Assembly (NCBI RefSeq): GCF_050563525.1
Contig: NZ_JBNXUN010000002.1
Coordinates: forward strand, 615,223-679,222
Length of the DNA stretch: 64,000 nt
From: Falsiroseomonas sp050563525
Lineage (GTDB): Bacteria; Pseudomonadota; Alphaproteobacteria; Acetobacterales; Acetobacteraceae
Direction: 5' to 3'
Each line of letters starts with the position of its first letter. Within the stretch, counting starts at the first letter, position 1. Of the stretch, positions 18,130 to 26,500 are shown piece after piece. Below the pieces are notes generated by a model. That model was not told where the DNA came from. It worked only from the letters and a program-made list of their open reading frames with translations, and ran no database searches. The position numbers were made by a program, and so were the translations under genes.

Positions 18130-18503
18130 GCGCCCTCGTCGCCGCGCCTTACAACCCGCGCCAGCCTTCGGCGATCCGGGCCGTATCGCGTTGGTATCCT
18201 AGCGCATTTCTTGTGGCGCACGGCTTGCTTGGAGGCTGGTTCGCTGGCCGGGATGCGGGCGATGCCGCGGGGGGGCCTGCCGCGCCGCATCCGCATGCCT
18301 CGCCACGCAGCGGAGATCGGTTCCATGTGCACGCCTTGCCACGACTGCCTCGCGCCGGCCGGATTGCCATCCTGGGCGCTTCCGCCCGGGCCTGCGACGC
18401 CGGGCCGCGCTTGAGCCCCGACGAGACCCGGGCCCTGCCTGCCGCTGGTACGACGCGCCCGCTGCCCGCGGGCGCCTGGCGCGGCCCCCGGGGCCAGACG
18501 CCG
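18130..18503 (+). other. 374-base region without a convincing gene
   Basis: The frame of the next gene is open through this stretch from an ATG at 18126 that overlaps the previous stop, so a longer protein (469 residues) is formally possible. The codons here use A or T in the third position far more often than neighbouring genes, and the translation shows no family resemblance until the Met at 18504. The segment near 18186-18230 (GTATCGCGTTGGTATCCTAG) is the least GC-rich part and could hold a promoter for the acyltransferase and glycosyltransferases that follow. No clear -35/-10 pair is visible. Confidence 0.4.
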
Positions 18504-19535
18504 ATGCGCATGGTCGCCCTGCCGCGCCGGCGCCTGCCGGACTGGTGCGACCGCTTCCTGCTGCCGCCGACCGGCGGCGACATCTTCGCCACCCGGCTGT
18601 GGTACGACACCACCTTGGCGCATGCGATGCATCCGGGTGCGGAGGCGCTGGTCGGCCTGTGCGGGGCGGAGGTGGCGCTGCTGCCGTTGCAACGGGGCCC
18701 GCGCGGCGGGCTGCGCAGCCTGACGACGCCCTATTCGCTGTCCTGGCGCCCACTGCCGACGCTGCTGGCCGGCCCTTCCGCGCTCGAGGCCGCCGGCGCC
18801 AGCCTCGGCGCCTGGCTGCGCCTGCGCGCGCCGGCACGGCTGGAGGCGCTGGCCGAGGATGCACCAGGCCTGGATGCCTGGCTGGACGGCATCGCCCGCG
18901 CCGGCATCGCGGTGCAGCGCTACCGCCATTTCGGCAACTGGCACGAACCGCTGGAGGCGGGCGCCGGCTGGGCCGGCTACCTCGCCGCACGGCCGCCAGC
19001 GCTGCGCAGCACCATCCGCCGCAAGCTCGACCGCGCCCGCCGCGACCTGCGCTTCGAGATGCTGCACGTGCCCGGCGCGGAACTGGAGGCCGGGATCGCT
19101 GGTTACCTGGATGTGCATGCCCGCAGCTGGAAACCCGCGGAACCTTTCCCGGCCTTCGACCCCGCGCTGATGCGTGCCGCCGCGGCGGCCGGCGTGCTGC
19201 GCCTCGGCCTGCTGCGCGATGCCATGGATGGCAAGCCGGTGGCCGCGCAGTACTGGCTGCTGTCCGGCGGCCGCGCCTGGCTGCTGAAGCTGGCGCATGT
19301 CGAGACCAGCCGTGCCGCATCCCCCGGCACCGCGCTGACGGCGATGATGATCCGCCACCTGATCGAGGAGGAAGCCGTGCAGTCCCTGGATTTCGGCCGC
19401 GGCGACGACCCCTACAAAAGCCTGTGGGTGGCCTCGCGGCGGCAGCGCATCGGCGTGGTGCTGGCGCATCCCTGGCACCCGCTCGGGATGCTGGAGGTGG
19501 CGCGGCGCCGCGTCGCCGGGTGGCTCGGCCGATGA
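18504..19535 (+). CDS. FemAB-like acyltransferase (XrtA/EPS-associated GNAT type)
   Basis: The protein has 343 residues from ATG 18504 (a second Met follows two codons later). It has the pattern of the second FemAB-type family of EPS clusters: RSTIRRKLDRARRDLRFEM, YLDVHARSWKPAEPFPAF, AAQYWLLSGGRAWLLKLAH, and the closing motif LDFGRGDDPYKSLW. These enzymes have a GNAT-like fold and may acylate or aminoacylate a sugar or a linked peptide. It is the second member of this class in the locus; the other is at 13947. The start is ambiguous: ATG 18126 would add 126 unconserved residues. Its stop overlaps the next gene's ATG. Confidence 0.83.
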   Translation: MRMVALPRRRLPDWCDRFLLPPTGGDIFATRLWYDTTLAHAMHPGAEALVGLCGAEVALLPLQRGPRGGLRSLTTPYSLSWRPLPTLLAGPSALEAAGASLGAWLRLRAPARLEALAEDAPGLDAWLDGIARAGIAVQRYRHFGNWHEPLEAGAGWAGYLAARPPALRSTIRRKLDRARRDLRFEMLHVPGAELEAGIAGYLDVHARSWKPAEPFPAFDPALMRAAAAAGVLRLGLLRDAMDGKPVAAQYWLLSGGRAWLLKLAHVETSRAASPGTALTAMMIRHLIEEEAVQSLDFGRGDDPYKSLWVASRRQRIGVVLAHPWHPLGMLEVARRRVAGWLGR

Positions 19536-20716
19536 GGATCCTCTACAGCCACCGCATCCGCTCCCGCGACGGCCAGGGCGTGCACCTGGACGCCATGGTC
19601 GCCGCCCTGCGTGCGGCGGGCCACACGGTGAAGCTGGTCGGCCCGGCAGGCTACGACAGCGCGGAGCTGGGCGGCGAGAGCCGCGGCCTGGCGCGGCTGC
19701 GGCAGTTGCTGCCGGCCTGGGCGCAGGCGCTGGCCGAGATCGCCTATGCGGTGCCCGCCACCTGGCGGCTGCACCGGGCGGCGAAGGAGTTCGCGCCGGA
19801 CGTGATCTATGAGCGTGCCAACCTGTACCACGTGGCAGGCCGCATCGTGGCGCGTGCCCGCGGCGTGCCGCTGCTGCTGGAGGTGAATGCGCCACTGGCG
19901 GAGGAGCGCGCCCGGTTCGGTGGGCTCGGCCTGCCGCGGATCTCCGCCGCCATCGAGCACTTCGCCTGGCGCGGCGCGAGCCGGGTGCTGCCGGTGACGG
20001 AGGTGCTGGCCAGCAAGATCGCCGCGGCCGGCGTGCCGGCCTCCCGCCTCACCGTGGTGCCGAACGGCATTCATCCGGAGGAATTCCCGGAACCCATCGC
20101 GCCGGACACGCCCTCGGAAGGTCCGCTGGTGCTCGGCTTCGTCGGCTTCGTGCGGGACTGGCACGGCCTGGACAAGGCACTGCACGGCATCGCCGCCTGG
20201 CGCGGCACACGCCCGCTGTCGCTGGTGGTGGTGGGCGATGGCCCGGCGCGGCCGGGGCTGGAAAAGCTCGCCGCCGAACTCGGCATCGCCGACCGCGTGC
20301 GCTTCACCGGCCTCGCGGCGCGGGAGGCGGTGCCGGCGCTGGTCGCGGGCTTCGACATCGCCCTGCAACCGGCGGCGGTGCCCTACGCATCTCCCCTCAA
20401 GGTTTTCGAATACATGGCTGCCGCGCGTGCCATCGTGGCGCCGGACCAGCCGAACCTGCGGGAGGTTCTGCGGGATGGCGAGACGGCGCTGCTGTTCGAT
20501 CCGGCCGACCCGGCCGGCTTCTGGGGCGCGGTGGCGCGGCTGGCGCAGGATGCCGCGCTGCGCACCCGCTTGGGCGAAGCGGCGCGGGCCGAGGTGTTCC
20601 GCCGCGACCTGACCTGGGACGGCAATGCGCGCCGCGTGGTGGCGATCGCGGAGGCCGAGATCGCGGCGCTGCGCGAGGCCCGGGCCGCGCCAGTCGCCCG
20701 CGGGTCGCTGGCATGA
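19532..20716 (+). CDS. Glycosyltransferase family 4
   Basis: The 394-residue GT-B enzyme has an N-terminal acceptor domain (RILYSHRIRSRDGQGVHLDA, then VIYERANLYHVAG and LLLEVNAPLAEERARF) and a C-terminal donor domain with the LTVVPNGIHPEEF junction, LVVVGDGPARPGLE and the SPLKVFEYMAAARAIVAPD motif. The SPLKVFEYMA form is typical of GT4 enzymes found in XrtA-type EPS loci. It adds one sugar to the lipid-linked repeat unit; donor unknown. It overlaps the acyltransferase before it and the next glycosyltransferase by 4 bases each (ATGA), so it is part of a translationally coupled block. Confidence 0.88.
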   Translation: MRILYSHRIRSRDGQGVHLDAMVAALRAAGHTVKLVGPAGYDSAELGGESRGLARLRQLLPAWAQALAEIAYAVPATWRLHRAAKEFAPDVIYERANLYHVAGRIVARARGVPLLLEVNAPLAEERARFGGLGLPRISAAIEHFAWRGASRVLPVTEVLASKIAAAGVPASRLTVVPNGIHPEEFPEPIAPDTPSEGPLVLGFVGFVRDWHGLDKALHGIAAWRGTRPLSLVVVGDGPARPGLEKLAAELGIADRVRFTGLAAREAVPALVAGFDIALQPAAVPYASPLKVFEYMAAARAIVAPDQPNLREVLRDGETALLFDPADPAGFWGAVARLAQDAALRTRLGEAARAEVFRRDLTWDGNARRVVAIAEAEIAALREARAAPVARGSLA

Positions 20717-21942
20717 GCACGCAGCTCGACAGCACGCAGCTCGACCGCACCCTGGATGGCCCGCAGGCCAGCGGCGTGCGTGCGGTGCCGGAGCCGTTCA
20801 ACCGCGTGCTGCCGGAGGGCGAGGGCCGGCTGGTGATGCATGTCTTCCCGAGCTTCGCGGTCGGCGGCGCGCAGGTGCGCTTCGCGGCGCTGGCCAACCG
20901 GTTCCGGTCGCGCTGGCGGCATGTGGTGGTCTCGCTGGACGGCAACGCGGGCTGCGCGGCGCGGATCGGGCCGAAGGTGCCCTTCGCGCTGCTGGACCCG
21001 CCCAGGGGCGGCGGCGGGCCGCTCGGCAATCTGTGGCGCATCCAGGCCCTGCTGCGGCGGCTGCGGCCGGACGTGCTGGTGACCGGCAATTGGGGCAGCA
21101 TCGACTGGGCGATCGCCGCCCATGCCGTGCCCGGCCTGCGCCACCTGCACATCGAGGACGGCTTCGGGCCGGAGGAAGCCCACACCCAGTTCCGCCGCCG
21201 CGTGCTGGCCCGGCGCGTCGCGCTGCGCGGCAGCACGGTGGTGCTGCCATCGCTGACGTTGTTGCGGCTGGCCCGCGACGTCTGGCGGCTGGACCCGGCG
21301 CGGCTGCGCTACGTGCCGAACGGGCTGGACCTCAACCGCTTCCGGCCGGATGGTCCCACCGCGCCGTTCAACCTGCCGCCGATCAACCCGGCGCTTGACG
21401 GGCCGATCATCGGCACCGTCGCCGCGCTGCGGCCGGAGAAGGCGCTGGACCGGCTGCTGCGCGCCGGCGCGCTGCTGGCCCGGCGGCGCCTCGGCTTCCG
21501 GCTGGTGCTGGTGGGCGATGGCCCGGACCGGGCGCGGCTGGAAGCGCTGGCGGCGGAGCTTGGCATCGCGGCACAGACCACCTTCGCCGGCCACCAGCCG
21601 GACCCCGCCGCCGCCTACCGCGCCTTCGACATCTTCGCCCTGTCCTCCGCCACCGAGCAGATGCCCTTCTCCGTGCTGGAGGCGATGGCAACCGGCCTGC
21701 CGGTGGTGGCGACCGATGTCGGCGATGTCGCCGCGATGCTGGCGCCCGAAAACCTGCCCTTCGTGACGCCACTGGAGGACGCGGCCTATGCTGATGCCCT
21801 GGCCAGGCTGGTTGAGGATGCCGGCCGCGGCCGTGTCGTCGGTGCGGCCAACCGCACCCGTGCCGTGCTGGATTTCAGCGAGGAGACCATGTTCCAGACC
21901 TACGCCGCCCTGATCGAGGGCACGAGGCCGGATACCGCCTGA
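20713..21942 (+). CDS. Glycosyltransferase family 4
   Basis: The protein has 409 residues. The core begins near residue 40 (LVMHVFPSFAVGGAQVRF, with the G-G-A-Q acceptor loop of GT4 enzymes). The donor domain shows LRYVPNGLDLNRFRP, IIGTVAALRPEKALDRLL, LVLVGDGPDRARLEALA and the SATEQMPFSVLEAMATGLP motif. The first ~35 residues are not conserved and include a small in-frame tandem repeat (S-T-Q-L-D twice). A Met at residue 42 is a possible alternative start, though the ATGA overlap with the preceding gene favours 20713. Its last base overlaps the methyltransferase start (TGATG). Confidence 0.88.
   Translation: MSTQLDSTQLDRTLDGPQASGVRAVPEPFNRVLPEGEGRLVMHVFPSFAVGGAQVRFAALANRFRSRWRHVVVSLDGNAGCAARIGPKVPFALLDPPRGGGGPLGNLWRIQALLRRLRPDVLVTGNWGSIDWAIAAHAVPGLRHLHIEDGFGPEEAHTQFRRRVLARRVALRGSTVVLPSLTLLRLARDVWRLDPARLRYVPNGLDLNRFRPDGPTAPFNLPPINPALDGPIIGTVAALRPEKALDRLLRAGALLARRRLGFRLVLVGDGPDRARLEALAAELGIAAQTTFAGHQPDPAAAYRAFDIFALSSATEQMPFSVLEAMATGLPVVATDVGDVAAMLAPENLPFVTPLEDAAYADALARLVEDAGRGRVVGAANRTRAVLDFSEETMFQTYAALIEGTRPDTA
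20716..20745 (+). repeat. Tandem 15-base repeat in the GT4 start region
   Basis: AGCACGCAGCTCGAC occurs twice in direct succession just after the ATG at 20713. It encodes S-T-Q-L-D twice and keeps the frame. It is probably a slippage duplication in an unconserved N-terminus. Confidence 0.85.
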
Positions 21943-22985
21943 TGGATGCCGGCACCGAGGACCCCGGCCGCGCCAGCCTGCGGGGCATAGCCCTGCACTG
22001 CCCGCGCGACGGCACGCCGCTGCGGACGGAGGCCGCCAACCTGCGATGCCCCGTCTGCGGCACGGCCTTCCCGGTGGTGCGCGGAATCCCGGTACTGATC
22101 CATGATGAACGATCCGTCTTCGCGATCGCCGACTATGCCGGCGCGGAGGCCTATACCGGCGCCGCCTATGGCCGCGACGCGGATGCCACCGGCGGCGCGC
22201 GGCGGCAGTATCGGCGGCTGATGCGCTGGCTTGGCGATGCGCCCTCCTCCATCCGCCACCCGGACGGCGCCGCGGCGCTCGACTACATGAAGGCGCTGCT
22301 GCCACGGCCACGCGTGCTGGTCATCGGCTCCGGCGGCCTGCGCATCGGCGGGCCCGGGGATTGCGTGGTGCAGACCGACGTCGCCTTCGCGCCGGAAGTC
22401 GATGCCATCGCCGACGGGCACGACCTGCCCTTTCCCGACGGCGCCTTCGACCTGGTGGTGGCGGTGGCGGTGCTGGAACACGTGGCGGACCCGCAGCGCT
22501 GCGTCGCCGAGATGTGGCGCGTGCTGGCGCCGGGCGGGCATGTGCATGCGGTGACGCCCTTCCTGCAGCCGGTGCACATGGGCGCCTACGACTTCACCCG
22601 CTTCACGCCGATCGGCCATCGCCGCCTGTTCCGGCAGTTCGACGAGGTGGCGGCCGGCGTGGCCATGGGCAATGGCAGTGCCGCCGCCTGGGCGTTGCGC
22701 GGCGTATTGCAGTCGGCCTCCGGCGCCCGCTGGTGGCAGGCGGCCGCCAGCATCGCCGGGCTGCTGGCGACGCCGCCGCTGCGGCTGCTGGACCGCTGGA
22801 TGCGGCATGGCGCGGATGCCGCCGGCGGCTGCTGGTTCTTCGGCCGCCGGCGCGAGGGCGCGCCGGTGTCTGACCGCGACCTGGTCCAGGGCTACCGGCA
22901 GGGCTTCGGCATCGGCCCCACCGCCTTGCCACGCCCGGACCAGCCGAAGCCCGGCACGCCTGCACCGCCACCACCCCCTGCCTGA
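21942..22985 (+). CDS. SAM-dependent methyltransferase with N-terminal zinc-ribbon-like segment
   Basis: The protein has 347 residues. Residues ~19-50 form a Trm112-like zinc ribbon: two C-P-x2-(D/G) knuckles (LHCPRDGTPL and LRCPVCGTAFPV, though the first has a single Cys) followed by VRGIPVLI. A type 11 methyltransferase core follows: VLVIGSGGLRIGGPG, DLPFPDGAFDLVVAVAVLEHV and the WRVLAPGGHVHAVTPF motif. The motif I glycines are present but spaced unusually. The C-terminus is Pro-rich. Such proteins methylate small molecules or sugars; here a role in the polysaccharide is inferred from location. It is the last gene of the coupled block starting at 15086. Confidence 0.82.
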   Translation: MDAGTEDPGRASLRGIALHCPRDGTPLRTEAANLRCPVCGTAFPVVRGIPVLIHDERSVFAIADYAGAEAYTGAAYGRDADATGGARRQYRRLMRWLGDAPSSIRHPDGAAALDYMKALLPRPRVLVIGSGGLRIGGPGDCVVQTDVAFAPEVDAIADGHDLPFPDGAFDLVVAVAVLEHVADPQRCVAEMWRVLAPGGHVHAVTPFLQPVHMGAYDFTRFTPIGHRRLFRQFDEVAAGVAMGNGSAAAWALRGVLQSASGARWWQAAASIAGLLATPPLRLLDRWMRHGADAAGGCWFFGRRREGAPVSDRDLVQGYRQGFGIGPTALPRPDQPKPGTPAPPPPPA

Positions 22986-23521
22986 CCGGGCGAGCTCCGC
23001 GCAGGTTCCAGGCGCGGGGCCGCACCTGGCCGGATCCGGCCGACCCGGCGCGCGCGGCACAGGAGGGCGAGGCATTCCAGCCTCCGTCCGGCACCGGCAT
23101 CGTCCGGCAGCCTTAAGATCCGCTTGGCACGACCGCTCGGCAGCGTGACCTTTTTGCGGTTGCACCCGCCGATCTAGGCCGGCCGATGGCGCGGCCATGA
23201 CTGTGCCACAAACAGGCTGAGAATGCGGCGTTGGGAAGGTACCGCAACCAGCGTGGTTCGCGGTGTCCAGATCAGCCATGCCAGGACGTAGTTCAAGCGA
23301 CCAACAACGGGAGTAACTTGTACGTAAATAGATGCAAAACAGATATAATTACATACAAAAACTTACAGTTCATAGCCTTCACATCAGCGCGAGCAGTGGC
23401 CCTGACTTAACCTTACAGTCAAGAGCCCAGACTCTGAGTCAAACGAGTCGACGCTCGCGAATTTATGATGCAACTTCCGGTCACAGTTTCGCGACCAGAT
23501 GTCGCGTCGGGGGAGTTGCAG
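22986..23521 (+). other. 536-base intergenic region, AT-rich in its second half
   Basis: The first ~250 bases are GC-rich with no frame I can support. From about 23290 the sequence becomes clearly AT-richer and contains a CGTAAAT half-site (23323-23329) and a perfect TATAAT hexamer (23344-23349). This gives a leader of about 165 bases before the ATG at 23522. The leader contains several ACTC/GAGTC-type short inverted segments around 23430-23450 but no riboswitch that I recognise. Confidence 0.5.
23318..23349 (+). promoter_or_regulatory. Candidate sigma70-type promoter of the CBM-bearing secreted protein gene
   Basis: A perfect TATAAT -10 box lies at 23344-23349. The best -35 match is TTGTAC at 23318-23323, giving a long 20-base spacer. 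The CGTAAAT half-site seen at 9088 overlaps this spacer, so a regulator binding there would block or realign polymerase. The spacing weakness suggests an activator-dependent promoter (inference). Confidence 0.4.
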
Positions 23522-26500
23522 ATGACCATCACAACCCACGATATCGCGTTCCAGAATGCCGGTGCGGCGACGCTGGTTGCCGGTATTGCCACCTTCGGCC
23601 AGGTGTTCCAGCGCGGCGAAATCCCCTCCGGCGCATCGCTCGTGGCGAAAGACGGCGCGACCAGCGTGCCGATCCAGATGGATGTGAAGACCCGCTACGA
23701 GGACGGGTCCGTAAAGATGGCGGTGCTCGCCGTGCAGCGCCCGGCGCTGGCGCCCGGCGAAACCTTCGACCTGGTGCTGTCGAAGGGCCCGGCGGCGGCG
23801 GCGCCGGCAGCGCTGGACCTCGCCAAGGGGCTGGTCGGCCATTCCTTCGTGGTGCAGGCCGGCGCCACCAAGATCGACGTGATTTCCGCGCTGAACGCCG
23901 CGTTGAAGGATGGCTCGGCCAGCTTCTGGCAGAAGGGCGCCCTGGCGACGGAGGCGCGGGTCGAGATTGACCTGCCCGGTTCGCAGCGCATGCTGTTCGA
24001 CGTCACCGTCTTCAAGGGCGGCGGCTTCTCGGTCGAGGCGCAGTTCAACAACGACGGCGCCATGGGGGCCACCGGCGGCCGCGTCAGCACGCCGCTGACC
24101 GTGACCATGGACGGCAAGGTGATGACCAGCACTACGCTGAACCAGGCACAGTACCAGAACTGGCACGAGAGCTATTCGAACGGCGTTGATGGCGGCCAGG
24201 GCACCGGCAAGCCGAGCGCGGGCTGGCTGAACATCGTGCACGACATCGCCCACCTGCAGGATGCAGGGGCGGTGGCGAACTATAACCTCGGCCTCAAGAT
24301 CAGCGAGACCGTGCTCGGCAGCTACGCCAAATCCATCGCAGGGGACAACTGGGACGCGCCGCTCGCCGGCAACAACGTCACCAAGTACATGCCGATGACC
24401 GGCGGGCGCGACGACATCGGCATCACGACCGAGCCGAACACCGCCTGGCTGATCAGCCAGGACGCCCGCGCCGCCGGCTACGCGCTTGGCCAGGCCGAGG
24501 CCGCCTCCTCCATTCCCTGGCATTTCTGGGACGCGGCGAACGACACCTGGCTGAACACCGACAACTATCCGAAGCTCTGGGTCGATGGTCGCGGTGGCAA
24601 GGGAAAGCCGGGCGACGCCAATTCCGGTGGCCTGACCCAGCAGCAGAGCGGCGACACCGGCTGGACGCTCGATATTTCCCACCAGCCGAACCTGTCCTAC
24701 GTGCCCTACATCATGACCGGCGAACGCTGGATGCTGGACAATCTGCAGGCGCAGGCCGCGTGGAACGTCATGAACATCTGGCCGACCATGCGCAACAACG
24801 GCAGTGACCTGCTGGTGCAGGAGAACCAGGTCCGCGGCGCCGCCTGGGCGCTGCGGGAGGTGGACCAGGCGGCGCTGACCAGCCCGGACGGCAGCAAGGA
24901 GAAGGCGTTCTTCCAATCCGTCTCGGACGCCAACTACAAGTGGATGGTCTCCAAGATCCCGGAATGGACGGCGGCGCAGGGCGAGGCGCATGGCTGGATC
25001 CCCGGCGTCTACGGCTATGCCGGCGTGCTGCCGCCCTGGCAGCAGGACTACTTCGCCTCCACCGTGATCGCCGCCGCGCGCAACGGCAATGCGGATGCGC
25101 GCACCCTGCTCGACTGGCAGTCCAACTTCCTCGTCGGCCGCTTCCACGCGGAGGACGAAGGCTTCGAGATGCGCGACGGCGCGGCCTACCTGATCGCCAT
25201 CAGCGACAAGTCCACCGGCCGCATCTACAAGACGTGGGAGGAGATCGGCGCGAAGACCGTCTCCAACAACCTCAGCAACGGCGACACCACCTGGTCGAAG
25301 ACCCAGGGCGACTATGGCCAGCTGGCGCTTGCGACCCTGTCCGGCATCTACGAGCTGACCGGCAACCCGGCCGCCAAATCAGCCTATGAGGCGCTGATCA
25401 AGGAAGCCCCGCCGCTGACCAGCGCCGCCACCTTCGCCAAGGATCCGACCTACGCGCTGGCCGCGCCCGGCACGAGCCCGACGCAGCAGGTGCCGGTGGT
25501 CGTGGCCCCGCCCGCGCCAGCGCCCGCCCCGGTCACGCCGCCGCCGGTGGTGGTCGCGCCGCCCGCGCCGACCCCGACGCCCACCCCCACCCCAACCCCC
25601 ACGCCCACGCCCACGCCCACCAAGACGGAGGCGCTGGCCGTGAAGCTTGGCGCCGACTCCTGGCAGGGCAATCCGATCGCCGTGGTGAAGGTGGATGGGC
25701 GGGAGGTGTTTCGTGGCGAGATCTCGACGCCGCATGCGAAGGGTGGCCAGGTGGTGCAGCTCGGCAAATATGCCGCGGATGTCGACCACGTGATCACGGT
25801 GCAGTTCACCAACGACGCCTGGGGCGGCAGCGCGACGACCGACCGCAACCTGTATGTCGAGGCGGTCCTGGTCGATGGCGTGGCGACCGGCCAGAAGCAG
25901 GCGCTGCTGAATGCCGGGACGGCAACCTTCAAGCTGGCGGGCGACCCAGCCCCGGCCCCCGCGCCGGTCCCGGTTCCAGCCCCGACACCGGCCCCAATCC
26001 CGGCTCCGGTTCCCGCCCCCACGCCGACACCTGCCCCGACACCGACGCCCGCGCCGACGCCCACACCGGCACCCACGCCGGCGAAGCTGGACGTGCTGAA
26101 GATCGGCATCGCGCAGGACGCCTGGCAGGGCGATGCGCGCTACACCATCACGCTCGACGGCAAGCAGGTGGGCGGCGAGCGTGTCGCGAAGGCTTCCGCC
26201 GCCAAGGGCGAGATCGACTACATCACCTTGACGGGAGACTTCAACGACAAGGTGCACAAGCTGGACGTCACCTTCCTGAACGATGCCTGGGGCGGCAGCG
26301 CGAAGACCGACCGCAATTTGTATGTCGAGAAGCTGATCCTCAACGACGTCGATCTGAAGAAGTCGGCCGACCTGATGAGCAACGGGACGGCCAAGTTCGA
26401 GTTCAAGGCCGCCGCCGCACCCGTGGCGAGTGCGCCGGTGCCGGAGCCTTCCAAGGTGGCGACGCCCGCACCTGTCGCGCCCGCACCTGTCGCGCCCGCA

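Noticed and set aside
25560..25620. CA/CC-rich tandem sequence as a possible minisatellite or CRISPR-like array
   Set aside because: It is in frame and encodes a Pro-Thr linker of the secreted protein. The repeats are short, imperfect and without spacers.
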